A DNA stretch of 64,000 nucleotides from Cinnamomum chago (GCA_038049695.1 CP142457.1:59640501-59704500), one strand, 5' to 3'; shown: positions 36,901 to 45,949, counted from the stretch's first letter. The notes: generated by a model not told the origin, from the sequence alone. Numbers and translations are program-made.

Positions 36901-39900
36901 GGGAGTTGTGGAAATCTGAAACCACAATAATTGCAAAGAGTGGAATGTTGCCCTTGCAACATATCTGTTTGGGGGCAGAAAAAGTAGATTACGAGGTTCA
37001 AAATATTGGCTTATACGTATAATACCAGCTGATACTTATTCTGCACTGGTTGTGACCAATACAACTGATGAGGACATCAGAACACCTTCATACAAGGTCT
37101 ACAAGAGAATAAAGAAGAAGGCTCGTGTGCATGCCTCCTTATGGATGGATGATCAAATCTTGATGTTAGATCCACCGGCGGATCTTGATTCTGACAATGA
37201 TCAATGGCTGGATCTAGTTCAATCATCCGTGTGATCAAGTTGAAGACCCCATATGGCAAAATTAGGAAGACCTCACATTGGGATGTGTTAGATGGGAGAT
37301 GCCATCAAGAAGATAGGAGTAGAAGAGATCAAAAGGGCCCAGATGCGGCCCACCCCAAAGACCGTACGGCCCAACCATGGAGTCTTTTATTTTGTCTATT
37401 CTTTGGAGTCATTTTCTGGTTTACATTATTTCTTTTGAGCTATTTTATTTTGAAAGTTTTAATCTTGACCATTAGTGTGTTTAGATGGTTGAGATTAGTT
37501 TCAGCGTTGATGTTTACCTATATAAGTGATGAATGCTTCTTTTAAAGTTAATGATCAATGAACAAAGAATTTGGGCGCTTTTGCTCTCTCTCTTACGATA
37601 GGATGGTGTGATGCCTAGCGACCCCAAGGTAATTTTTTACGTCTCTCCCTTTGTCTTTCATTGAAGTGTTGTGTTTTTCTTCCCCAAATCCCTTCTTCTT
37701 AAGCAAAACCAACCCAAAACCCTAGTTTTTTTTGGCCGTACAACCATCGCCATCAAACCCTCACCAAACCCTAACCCTAATCCCATTTTTCTCTTTACCA
37801 CCTACCCTAACCCCAAGTCAACCAGCCGAACCCTACCCTAACCCCATTCCAACCAGCCTGATCCTACCCTAACCCCATCCCAACCAGCCAGCCCTAGACT
37901 AATCGCATCCAAACCTAGTTGTTGAACCCCATCCAAGCCCTAACCCATTTGGCCGAACCCCATCCAAACCCTTACACATGTGGCCGAACCCCATATAAGT
38001 CACATCCAGCCAAGGCCGAACTTAGATCCAATCCTTGTGACCTATATTTCTTTTTTGGAGTTTGGTTTATTACTTACTTGGCCAATTTAAACAGCGGGAA
38101 TTGCTAATTACAAGTCCGAGTCTTTAGTCTTCAATTCCACAGATGTCTATTTTGTTGATAAATCCCCTTTGAGGGGAGCCTTTGTGAAATCCTTAAGAGG
38201 GACAACAAATCTGATTGTTGTTGGTTGATCCCTAAGCTAGTGGAAGAGACACCTTCAATTCAGATTCTCAATTTCGATTTGAGAGGTTCACACTGTGGGA
38301 TTGTGACAAGGGCTAGAATCATCACTACTTTCTTTAATTGAAATTCTTATACAAAAGTGGTGTGATCTGAATTTTATTTTACATTTTAATTGTGACTGTT
38401 AATTGTCTTCTGATCTTGCAATCATCGTCTTAGGCTAGATTTGCACAGTCCTGCACCCTACAATATTACCAATATCTAGGTCTATGCGCCATATCAATAT
38501 TATCAACCATATCAGCACATTTTATCAGCTGACAAAACCAATACATATTGGCCGATACACATGGACTGCCAGATTTAACAACCGATACTCCACTAAAGTA
38601 ATTGGTTGTTCTTTTGCATGATCTTTCAACAATAGAAGAGAGTAAGTTCCTTGGGGTGTTCTATCCCTAAAAAAAGACATCAAACATAAGCACGGGAGAT
38701 TCAAAAAAGAAAAGAAAAGAAAAAAATTGAAGCCAATGTGCAAGGGTCATGTAGATTTTTGTTTTGAGGTAAAAAGAAAAAAAAAATAGTCAAATATTTT
38801 GGAAATTCTTGTATATATTTGTCCAAAACACTTGTTTATCCATAAGTAACACAAGCTTGGATCTTAGATTTGGACCTATTTTGAATCATTTGAGATTTTC
38901 TAAAGCAATTAGGTTTGTCTTCCAGAGTTCTTTCTAGTAATTTGGGCCTTTTTAATGCTTTTTATTTGTTTTCTGAAGCACTTTCCTTGTACAAGTCTCT
39001 ACTTATTTACTCAATCATAATTCATGTGATCACTTTATTCAATATTCGCATCATTTCAATATTTGACTATTTGCCTGCTTTTCAACTATGTTTGCTATCA
39101 ATTATCACGGTTTTTTTCCCCTCTTTTTAATGGCAAAGTAACTATATCATAGCCATTGTTATTGATAATTACTTTAAAACTCAAACTGTCAATTAATATA
39201 TTAACGGGTTTCAATTTAAACTGCATAAGTCACGTGTCTGTAGTGCAACAGATTCAAAAAAATTGTTCATCAAAAATCATATAGAGAAAGATGACTAGTA
39301 TGGCATTTAATGGTCCGACACATACAAAATTCACAAATATAATAGTTGAAAATGCAAAAAAAACATCAAAGCTAACATTTTCTCATAATCATTTTATATT
39401 TAATTTTAATTTTTTGTTGGCCAAAAGAAAATTGCTCCGATAATTGAAATGTATTACCGAAAACCAATACATATCACTTTTCATGCTAACCGATAGGGTT
39501 TGTGATTCCAGATAGTTTCAAACCCTGAGGTGGTAAAGCATCCCACTTAATGAGGTTGCAATTTACACTGGAAAGATAACAACCCGCTCTTCTAGAATAT
39601 TCAAATAACTTGTGAGTCAATATACAATGAAACTCAACCCAAAGAAATGCAGAGCATGATAACCGAGTGAAAAAAATCCCTACTAAGGCCAAAGAGGAAG
39701 CATTGGAGAAACAAAAAGAAGTATAAATACCTTCAGTAGATCAATTTCTTGCTGGGATATGAAAGTTTCCACCCATGTCATACATTGCAGGAGATTTAAA
39801 CATAGATAATAAAAAAATGATGGTTAGACAAATATAAAAGTCAAAAAGGAAATATAAACTCTTTCTAACTGAACAGACTCTTTACAAAAACAAAAGGCAG

Positions 39901-40466
39901 AATGATATTACTTCCGCTTCCTAATAACAGTTCCGCGATAGAAATTAAAAGGTTTTGTTTTTCACTCCCAGTCTTGTTGAGTAAATCTTCTCCTGGTTTC
40001 GGGAAGCTTCTTCAAATTGTAATTACCAAAGCCAGGAGAAAACCTTACATGCCTTCACAATGTCAAGGAGATATCAGATATAGCCAGCAATGCAATGTTT
40101 ATAACAACAAATAATGGTGCACATAACTGCATACACAAACCATGATAATGTTGAGATCCTCTTGTGGGATATTCTCCAGGGAGACTTGTTTAATTGCCAC
40201 AAAATCTCCATTCTCCAAATCCAAGCCTTTGTACACGCGACCATACGCTCCTTTCCCAATCTCATCTCCAAGCATCTACACCAAGCTCACCAAACCCCAA
40301 ACACAACACTCAAAACCCATGTAATCCAAATTCCACAAAACAATTCTCAACAAACAGGAACGAATTTCATTTCAACCAAAAAAGAAAAAGAAAAAACACT
40401 GCTCACATATTTATTGTCAAGTGTCTTCGACTTGTGAAAATGCGCAGAAGACACATGCCGAGACAT
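16750..40466 (-). CDS. M3KE1: MAP3K-epsilon type Ser/Thr protein kinase with ARM-like repeats
   Basis: Twenty-four coding exons join in frame to 4311 bp (1436 aa): 40407-40466, 40141-40275, 39731-39751, 35999-36072, 35761-35851, 35594-35677, 33674-33775, 31756-31887, 31367-31438, 31089-31195, 30249-30363, 29673-30059, 27235-27567, 25849-25893, 24785-24964, 24545-24628, 24340-24431, 24160-24243, 23137-24011, 21702-22105, 21474-21608, 18228-18634, 17985-18099, 16750-16926. All introns are GT-AG. The kinase domain is about residues 20-273 and looks active: GKGAYG 27-32, VAIK Lys49, alpha-C Glu67, HRD Asp144, DFG Asp162, APE 187-189. A Ser/Thr-rich linker (~275-570) precedes Armadillo-like helices (~575-760, ~1045-1436). 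Length and order match Arabidopsis MAP3K-epsilon-1 (~1370 aa), related to yeast Cdc7/Cdc15 kinases and needed for pollen viability. The acceptor at 27567 could instead be 27564 (one residue fewer). Confidence 0.96.
16927..17984 (-). other. Intron 23 of the kinase gene
   Basis: An AT-rich 1058-bp intron with donor GTTGGT and acceptor GTGCAG. It contains a 24-bp direct repeat (GGAACCAGAAAAC..., 17321 and 17345) and a T run at 17260-17271 that may be a decayed retroposon tail. Open frames here are not coding. Confidence 0.6.
18635..21473 (-). other. Intron 21 of the kinase gene (2.8 kb)
   Basis: Donor GTGAGT and acceptor GGAAG delimit a long intron that holds an LTR-retrotransposon fragment (about 19465-19930) and otherwise AT-rich sequence. 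The flanking exons are in phase 0, so the intron leaves the reading frame untouched. Confidence 0.7.
19465..19930 (-). mobile_element. LTR plus primer-binding site fragment of an LTR retrotransposon
   Basis: On the minus strand the segment starts TGATGCAGCAG near 19925, passes a TTTATAAATAGAGCATTG promoter-like motif near 19730, and reaches ...AATTGCATCA. This is followed by ATTGGTATCAAACC (about 19577-19564), which resembles the tRNA-Met primer-binding site TGGTATCA of plant retroelements. About 100 bp of internal leader follows. So a ~350-bp 5' LTR and the start of the internal region remain, and the rest is lost. The start resembles the intronic LTR-like blocks at 34297 and 35086. Confidence 0.55.
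22106..23136 (-). other. Intron 19 of the kinase gene
   Basis: Donor GTAATT and acceptor TTTACAG delimit it. It contains a (CT)n(AT)n microsatellite at about 22498-22540 and is otherwise AT-rich. No foreign coding sequence was recognised. Confidence 0.6.
25365..25393. repeat. Uninterrupted run of 29 C
   Basis: A pure C homopolymer on the plus strand (G on the sense strand of the kinase gene), inside intron 14. On the transcript it would be a G29 tract able to form G-quadruplex structures. It may be an assembly or read artefact in length. Confidence 0.85.
25567..25773. repeat. Triplicated ~52-bp unit with CT/CA microsatellites
   Basis: The unit ATTACTGATGTCCCCTTAAT...AGGTGAGAAGCAT occurs three times, at about 25567-25618, 25621-25672 and 25693-25741. 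Copies two and three are each followed by a (CT)n run, the last ending in (CA)n. The copies are nearly identical, so the expansion is recent. It lies in an intron. Confidence 0.85.
25894..27234 (-). other. Intron 13 of the kinase gene
   Basis: A 1.3-kb intron with donor GTATGT, carrying a SINE near its 5' end (26906-27059). A (GA)n run lies at about 26391-26403. The rest is AT-rich without a recognisable gene. Confidence 0.6.
26906..27059 (-). mobile_element. tRNA-derived SINE, copy 2, perfect 15-bp target duplication
   Basis: The 15-bp word CTGGCTACAATAATT stands at 26891-26905 and again at 27060-27074 with no mismatch. Between them lies the same SINE family as at 12837, on the minus strand: A-rich tail at 26906-26921 (T-rich on plus), conserved body, and a degenerate B box (about 27014-27024). 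The 5' end is truncated inside the A box, beginning TTGGCCTAGG, as often happens when target-primed reverse transcription stops early. It inserted in intron 13 of the kinase gene in the same orientation as the gene. Confidence 0.92.
27568..29672 (-). other. Intron 12 of the kinase gene (2.1 kb)
   Basis: Donor GTAAAT and acceptor GTTAG delimit it. GC-richer patches near 27760-27830 and 28180-28240 look unlike the rest and may be transposon pieces, but no ends or family could be recognised. No exon signal. Confidence 0.5.
30364..31088 (-). other. Intron 10 of the kinase gene with (AAT)n
   Basis: Donor GTAGAT and acceptor TTTTAG. It contains an (AAT)n trinucleotide run at 30888-30924 of about 12 units, useful as a length marker, and A-rich tracts near 30460-30570. 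Confidence 0.65.
31888..33673 (-). other. Intron 7 of the kinase gene (1.8 kb)
   Basis: Donor GTACTC follows the exon that ends in the APE motif. The intron contains a short MITE (32882-33043). A GC-richer block near 32550-32790 includes GTCGACC and GGGGCCC words that recall LTR sequence, but no boundaries were found. Confidence 0.6.
32882..33043. mobile_element. 162-bp MITE (PIF/Harbinger-like)
   Basis: The left end GTTTGTTTGCCATGAAATAG and the reverse complement of the right end share ~30 bp of nearly perfect inverted repeat, including GAATAAAAATA. The trinucleotide TTA flanks both ends (32879-32881 and 33044-33046), as expected for Tourist/PIF-Harbinger target sites. There is no coding capacity. 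It lies in intron 7 of the kinase gene. Confidence 0.72.
34297..34590 (+). mobile_element. LTR-like segment, plus orientation
   Basis: Starts TGATGTAGGATAGAGCTGTGG and continues through T-rich sequence to a TATTTATATGGCATTGTAGAG promoter-like motif near 34485. The order of motifs matches the minus-oriented LTR at 19578-19925 (GTGGGACCC..., TTTCCTAGTTTRATTAGG, ATTGTAGAGAT). Its right end abuts the inverted segment that follows, so it is either an incomplete LTR or half of a rearranged element. Confidence 0.45.
34595..35088 (-). mobile_element. LTR-like segment, minus orientation, with PBS-like sequence
   Basis: Read on the minus strand it starts TGATGCAGGACAAGCTCATGG near 35086, contains CCTATATAATGATG (near 34870) and ends ...CTATCCGCACCA. 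ATTGGTATTAGGGCC follows at 34591-34577, close to the plant tRNA-Met primer-binding site form. The stretch TTTAATCTTGGCCATCAGTG is shared, with a few changes, with the block at 37445-37500, so the two belong to one diverged LTR family. Confidence 0.5.
37200..38460 (+). mobile_element. Probable solo LTR inside intron 3
   Basis: A GC-richer block shares AATCTTGACCATTAGTGTGT and GATGGTTGAGATTAGT (about 37460-37505), followed by a CCTATATAAGTGATG promoter-like motif, with the minus-oriented LTR-like segment at 34595-35088. It continues through a CCCTAACCC-rich tandem stretch and ends somewhere before 38460 (TCCTGCACCCTACA). Terminal TG/CA and a target duplication were not identified, so limits are approximate. 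Confidence 0.45.
37720..38010. repeat. CCCTAACCC/AACCAGCC degenerate tandem repeat
   Basis: Repeated words CCTACCCTAACCCCA, AACCAGCC and GGCCGAACCCCATCC recur about every 30-45 bp. Some resemble the plant telomere repeat (CCCTAAA) but the units are irregular, and the block lies inside the LTR-like segment. It is therefore an LTR-internal tandem array rather than an interstitial telomere. Confidence 0.6.
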
Positions 40467-41121
40467 CTTTGAGGCGATCTGCACTGTAGCGCAAACCCTA
40501 GAATTGAATGCATTCTAGCCCTAAACAGTTAAGTCCGAGCCGCAGTCAGCGAAAATATCGAAATTTGACATCCGAAATGAAGCAGAGATAGGGATAACAG
40601 AACAAAAGCTCACCTGCATTGCAGCGATTCTCTTCCATCTTTGGAAATTCAGTGAACTATACCCCGATTGGTTGAATTCTACAGCAACTAGCAGAGAGAA
40701 ACGAGGAAACCTAGTGAAATTGAGATAGAGATGGGGAAATGTGAGAGGATAAACTAGGGTTTCGTCTTCTGTGGAAAGTGAAGGGGGGGGGCAAAAACCC
40801 TAGATTCGGTATCGCGTGAGGAGGGGGAGAAAATCGTAAGAGATGATAGGGTTTTACCTGATGAGCTTCGTCGTCTTCTTCTGCTTCTTCGTCTTGGTGA
40901 AGAGAAAACCCTCGATCTTGTTGTGTTTCCTCCCGCGAAATTCGGAGGGAAATGAAATGATCGAGTGCGGTTTTCTTTGCTCTTTTGTTCCGTCGGGAGA
41001 CGACGGAGGAGAGGAAAGGAGGCTTGGATTCCATAAATATTCGTAGATGAATGCTACCGTACGCCTGAGGCGTACCGATATTATGTGGTCGTCCGTAGCG
41101 TCGGCTCGATAATGTTTCCAT
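40467..41121 (-). promoter_or_regulatory. 5' leader and promoter region of the kinase gene
   Basis: A leader intron is likely: the minus strand has TGCAATGCAG|GTGAGC with its donor at 40613, and CTACAG or GTGCAG acceptors lie just before the start codon (40466). Farther up there is a second possible donor (CATCAG|GTAAAA, near 40858). A 136-codon open frame starting at 41121 is Ser/Arg/Glu-rich without a domain and is best read as leader sequence, possibly carrying upstream ORFs. The ATG at 40466 is chosen because the 20 residues after it (MSR...KSKTLDNKY) match the family N terminus. Confidence 0.5.
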
Positions 41122-41129
41122 AGTTCATC

Positions 41130-42380
41130 CAGAAATGCTGGCCATCACGAGTAGGCCATGTGCTGAGGTCGAAGTAATTTATTCTTTTTCTTTAAAGTAG
41201 AAAGTGGATTGGAAGAAAAAAAACAAAAACTTTATTTTGACCTTAGGAGAACCTACGTTAGCTTTTTTAGCCTATTTATAAATGTGTCATTTTAAAAATA
41301 CATAATATTTATCTTTTCAATAAATGTATCTCTTAGGCTATATATATATATATATGTGCCTTTTGAATAAAATGTGTCTATTAGGCCTATTTATATGGAT
41401 GTGGCCCAATTCAAATGGATGCCTTTCAACTTTATAAATTAAGGTTATTTTCGAATGTTTGATATAGTATTCAAAATGAGCAGAGTGCATATGAATTCTT
41501 TATTTTTAACACGAAATATGTATGCTAACATGTATTAAAGGAATAATGGTTTGGTTTTCGTTTATATATTTTTTTGCTGATTTGGATTTTTTAATTATTT
41601 GTTAGATTGACATGAAAGTGATATTAGTTTAATATATTATTTAGGTTGCAAGAGACTTAACTTGTGCATCGCCCAGGGGATTCATGCTAGTAAGTGTTAT
41701 ACATGTGAAAAGGCAATACCATGTTGATCAAAATTGTCATTTACCATATAAGTAATGAGCACATCCGATGATTTTGTATGCATTTGGATTTAATGAATGT
41801 TTCGTACAAATTTCTCAAAATCAATAAATAATTAGGATATCAAACTTTATGTCTTAATGTTTACCGTAAAAAAAAAATATTGAATAGTTTAGATCATGAA
41901 TTAGAGGTTCATATAAGTCTATAGCAATTATTGCGTTGGATTTTTCACAAGTTAATCAAAATCTATGAAGATTTAAGACGGTCAATTTTAAGATGTTAGG
42001 GTTTATTAATGCAGTAAACAAATTGAATGATTTTTATTATAAATATAGGGCCTACAATAATTAAAATATAGAGGTCTTTGATGGAGCCCACAGGTGGAAA
42101 AAACACACTGTATAACACAGTATACTGGGACCTTTTTGGTAGAGGGTCTGTGAATCACTTTCACACCTACACAAATACGAAATTCTTTGTATTTAGATAA
42201 TCATATTTACACCGCATTTTTTACACATCATTTACGCACTATATGCATAAATCAATGCAAACAAACACAATGATGTATAACCGCTGCACATGGGATTCAT
42301 TTTCATGTGTATATGAACATTAACAATTCACCCCTAATTGATTAGAACGGTGTTGTGGTGTTTGGTCATTCCATTGCAAG
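41130..42380. other. Intergenic, AT-rich, no gene recognised
   Basis: No open frame of note on either strand. It contains a short (TA)n near 41341-41355 and T- and A-rich sequence upstream of the kinase gene. Confidence 0.45.
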
Positions 42381-42383
42381 TGG

Positions 42384-42672
42384 GCATGTTTGTTTCATGT
42401 AATTAACTTCTTTTATAAATTATAGAAATTATATTTTTAAAAGTGGTTAAAAAATAAAAAATAAAGGTAAATATCAATATCGACTATCTGATGATTTTAT
42501 TTTGATAGAAAATGAATAGAGGGAAGATAGAAATGAATATCCAACAAGTGATTCACATCTTAGGAATATCATTGCCTCAGTTGCATCTCTATATCATATC
42601 CTTTACTTTTTTTACCTTTGTAGTAGTCACCCAGGTGAATTTTCCTATTCAGTTCCATCCAAACAAATAGGC
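42384..42672. mobile_element. Candidate MITE with GGGC-TGTTTGTT ends
   Basis: Left end GGGCATGTTTGTTTCATG and the reverse complement of the right end, GGGCCTATTTGTTTGGATG, are similar, as in PIF/Harbinger-type MITEs. The AT-rich body has no coding capacity. Target duplication was not confirmed, so this is tentative. Confidence 0.35.
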
Positions 42673-43149
42673 CCTAAATAATCAATTAAAAAGCAAATAA
42701 ATAAAAAAGGGGCCCTAAATATTTTAATTCCAATGAATGTATGCCTCATTTGGCGTAGTTGATTTCTTGTGAATTCCTATTTCATGCATGACTGACGAAT
42801 GATGAGACCTTATTGGCCTGCATCTAGGTGAGACTCCAAATAGGCCCCTTCTAACTTAGGGCTTGCTTGGATGCATGAGAAAATATAAGAAAGTAATATT
42901 TCATAGAATATATTCCTTCATCTTTTAAAGGAAAAAATCGTGTGCGTTTGGTAACCCAATAAAAATATGAAGAAAATATTATTTTCTTCCAAAAAGCTTA
43001 ATATTCCTTCCTATTGCTCTCCCATGGAGAAAACTTTATACAGTATAAAAATCTTTCAAAATGAGATTTATAAAGTGATAGCTTTCTACAATATAAAAAT
43101 CTCTCAAAATGAGATTTATAAAGTGGCAGTGTAAAGTAAAGAACATCAC

Positions 43150-43440
43150 AAAATCTATTATGATGTACTTATTTACATGTATGGTAAAGTAAAGTAAAAG
43201 CAAATGTCGTATCACGGTAAAAGCGAGATAAAGTATATAGTGAAATAAATGATATGGTGAAGTAAAGTGAGAGAGGGTGGTAAGGGGGTTTCTTTTTGTT
43301 TCGCTTTACTTTATCACACTTTACCATAGTTTATATGATAAATAAAAAGTGACTTGTGATAAAGTTTATGATAAAAAAGAGCCGGCTAGAATTTACTTTA
43401 CCACACTATTTTTTCATCTAAACATGGTGAAGGGATGATG
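43150..43440. mobile_element. Hairpin MITE-like element A
   Basis: Left arm TGTATGGTAAAGTAAAGTAAA and right arm TTTACTTTACCACACTATTT are complementary, and a second inner pair (GCGAGATAAAGTA / CGCTTTACTTTATCAC) makes a nested fold. CATGTTTAGATG outside the right arm is complementary to the left flank. The same design recurs immediately downstream. Confidence 0.55.
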
Positions 43441-43454
43441 CGTTGCATCTAGGT

Positions 43455-43715
43455 CAAGGCATGTTTGTTTATATGTGTGGTAAAGTAAAATAAATGTTGA
43501 TGGCACAGCATGGTAAAAGATAAGGTAAAGTAAGGTAATATGAAATATGTGGTGAAGTAAATTATAAGAGAGAGAGTTGCAAAGTAGTTGCAATTTGTAT
43601 TGACTTTACTTTACTACACTTTATATAGTTCATGAGATAAATAAAAAAAAAAGGTGGTTAGCTGAACTCTACTTTACCACAGGACCTTTTCATCCATACA
43701 TGGTAAATTACATAT
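43455..43715. mobile_element. Hairpin MITE-like element B
   Basis: Left arm CATGTTTGTTTATATGTGTGG then TAAAGTAAAATAAA; right arm CTCTACTTTACCACAGGACC then CATCCATACATGG. Order and words match element A (GGCACAGCATGGTAAAAG versus CGTATCACGGTAAAAGC), so A and B are two diverged copies placed side by side in the same orientation. Confidence 0.55.
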
Positions 43716-43984
43716 AAATTAAGAATTTAATAAAAAAATATTATAATAATAAACTTTACTATAATCAATAACATTAACTTGTTATTTTAGATTTTTAATA
43801 TATATTAAAATCACAATACCTTCCAAAGAACTCAATTTAAAATCTGTAATATTTTTCAAAAATTGTCAAACAGTAAAAATATTATAATATTATATTCTAA
43901 ACTATTTTATTTTTGTAATATTTAAATCTGTGAATATTTTATTTTGTCAAAATCCAAATGGGGCTTCCCAAATCTTAACACCTG

Positions 43985-45400
43985 CACTATGTCTTCCGGA
44001 GAAGAAACGAAATGATTTTTAACTCATGCCACAACTTTGATCAATTGTGCTCATCCAATAGGTAAAATGTCATACATTGTCGTTATCATCTTGTGGCCTA
44101 GCCTAGCCACATTTTATACAGCTCACAACTCGACCTCTTCATCCCCTATCGGACGTGAAAGGTACAATTTCAGGTAATCTCAAGCCCACTTGCCTTTTAT
44201 TTGAAGTCATTTAAGAAGTCAACTTATGTGATAATTCTATAAAAAAAAGAATGTGATAATTGATACTAGCTTTGGCATTTTAAAAGCTCGAGATTAATTC
44301 ATATAAGAGGTACTTCATACGTATGCAGTTTAAGTTCCCTCCGTTAACCATTCTTACCAATAACTCAAGATGTTCAAAGACGCAACAAAAATACTTTTAA
44401 AAACTTTCTTTTTGGTGAAATCAAAGTCGCTCATTTATTGACATTCGAATTCACAATCGATTAGATTTGATACCATATTAAATTAATAGGTCTTATAAGA
44501 GGCACCAACTCACGCAACTAATCTGCCGTCAATGAAAACCCCTCATACTCCCCAAACTCCCCATGAATTGGCATTTGTTCTACTTGTTATTAATTTAAAT
44601 CGTATTTATTGTTAAATTTATGTAATTAATGAACTATTAAACTTTAAGGCCACATGATCAGTGACCGTGATGGTTTGGTTCAAATGAAAATTTTCTGCCA
44701 AAAAATGTAACAACACGAGGACCTTTTCCATCACACGAACACTATAAACTCCCTTTATTGATATGCATCCAATTGAGTTTCACTATGCTTAAATTTTTAC
44801 CTCTTGTGGGAAAAAATCCCAATTTCACCTATCCAGGGCTTACTGTCCACTTACTGACATATTCCTCTTCTCACAACCATATAGAAAATGTACAATTCCG
44901 GGTACTCCATATGGAAAATGTACAATTTCAGGTAATCTCAGTGTGCACTTGCCTTTTCTTGAAAGTCATTTTTAAGGAGACTGCTTGTATAATAATGGAT
45001 GCTAGCTTTGTCGTTTTTGAGAATATGTAGTGAGTAGCGACACATCCTTGTAAAATTTCATTGATGATACACATTTTATGATGCCGAAATCATACACAAC
45101 ACGTGGCAAATATAAGGTCTACTGTGACACATATGTAGCTGACATGGTCTGAATATGGTTTGTGCCATTTTTATATACGGGTGGGAGGTACGTGCGTTTT
45201 ACGTAAGTTGTTATCGAAAGCGTCTACGTTGTAGCTAGATATTTATGGTAATGAAAAATGGTAAATATACAATTATCTAGTTGTTAGTGTGCATGTTCTG
45301 ATTTTATTAATAAAAAAATAGAAGTTTCAACATACTGTAATCAAATTAGGCAATTGAAAGATTTAAAATAACATTTTATAGGATGCTAACATATACTTAC
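43985..45400. other. Intergenic, contains a local duplication
   Basis: A block with GTACAATTTCAGGTAATCTCA and CACTTGCCTTTT occurs at about 44158-44280 and again, diverged, at about 44918-45015. No protein family was recognised. The 90-codon plus frame at 44758-45030 spans the second copy and looks fortuitous. Confidence 0.4.
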
Positions 45401-45513
45401 ATTCTATGTTTTGCTAGTGGAAGCTTTGTCAAGTCGACAAGTGGATCATTTTGTTTCGGAGTACATGTTTTTGTTGCAAATGTGGAATCTTTTAGCTTGT
45501 AGAGATTTTTTAC
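45401..45513 (-). CDS. Candidate internal exon of an unidentified gene
   Basis: On the minus strand, TATACAG|GTAAAAAATC opens 37 codons (VKNLYKLKDSTFATKTCTPK then QNDPLVDLTKLPLAKHR) and ends at AT|GTAAGTATAT, a near-ideal plant splice donor. Composition is more protein-like than the surrounding AT-rich DNA. I do not recognise the family. A phase-1 join to the candidate exon at 45886-45938 would need a different acceptor (AAAAG|AT, about 45489). It could be an exon of a live gene, a decayed one, or chance. Confidence 0.3.
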
Positions 45514-45579
45514 CTGTATATCTTGCATATTAGTACAACAATCAGACAAGAACAAATAGCAAAAAGAAATAGTCAATCA

Positions 45580-45911
45580 CAATTCACAAGCACCACATAA
45601 GAAGATTGAATTGAATAACTCGCAATAATTCTATGCTCCCTTCTATTTCTCATAATAATAAAGTACTACTACTGAATTTAAATGGTTTTAAGATTTGAGA
45701 GATGGAGAAAATCCAATTACCGTTTTCAATTTTATCTTGCGCAACAATTCACAAGTACCACATAAGAAGATTGAATTGAATAACTCACAATAATTCTATG
45801 CTCCCTTCTATTTCTCAGAATAATAAAGTACTACTACTGAATTCAAATGGTTTTAAGATTTGAGAGATGGAGGAAATCCAATTACCTTTTTCAATTTTAT
45901 CCTGCGCAACA
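45580..45911. repeat. Tandem duplication, 165-bp period
   Basis: The block beginning AATTCACAAG (45581) recurs at 45746 with only a few differences across about 165 bp. The duplicated unit includes, on the minus strand, GCGCAAGATAAAATTGAAAA followed by GTAATTGG, so a possible exon end and its splice donor are present twice (45721 and 45886). Confidence 0.9.
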
Positions 45912-45938
45912 AGCCTTCTCAACTTTGAACTTAGAAAT
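45886..45938 (-). CDS. Candidate exon overlapping the 165-bp duplication
   Basis: Minus-strand ATTTTAGAAG precedes an open 53-bp stretch reading FLSSKLRRLVAQDKIEK and ending in G|GTAATTGG. The other two frames are closed by stops. The last ~25 bp and the donor are repeated 165 bp downstream. The product is unknown. It may belong with the exon at 45401-45513 and the candidate gene start near 48570. Confidence 0.25.
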
Positions 45939-45949
45939 CTTCTAAAATT

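Larger units (their letters stand above)
36073..39730 (-). other. Intron 3 of the kinase gene (3.7 kb)
   Basis: The longest intron, with donor GTATTT right after the 21-bp exon 3 and acceptor TTGTAG before exon 4. It contains a ~1.2-kb LTR-like block (about 37200-38460). The remainder is AT-rich with no recognisable exon, so no alternative coding exon could be supported. Confidence 0.65.
42857..43970. mobile_element. Nested MITE-like cluster
   Basis: The outer ends GGGCTTGCTTGGATGCATGAG and, at the right edge, the reverse complement of CAAATGGGGCTTCCC suggest an outer AT-rich element. Inside lie a 50-bp tandem duplication (AAATGAGATTTATAAAGTG, about 43040-43130) and two hairpin-forming elements listed separately. 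No protein-coding content was seen. Confidence 0.4.

Noticed and set aside
37720-37900. Interstitial telomere
   Set aside because: The plant telomere unit is CCCTAAA in long perfect runs. Here units are irregular, mixed with other words and inside an LTR-like block.
40711-41121. 136-codon minus-strand ORF as a separate gene
   Set aside because: Low-complexity Ser/Arg/Glu/His composition, no domain, a splice donor in the middle, and position immediately upstream of the kinase start all favour leader sequence.
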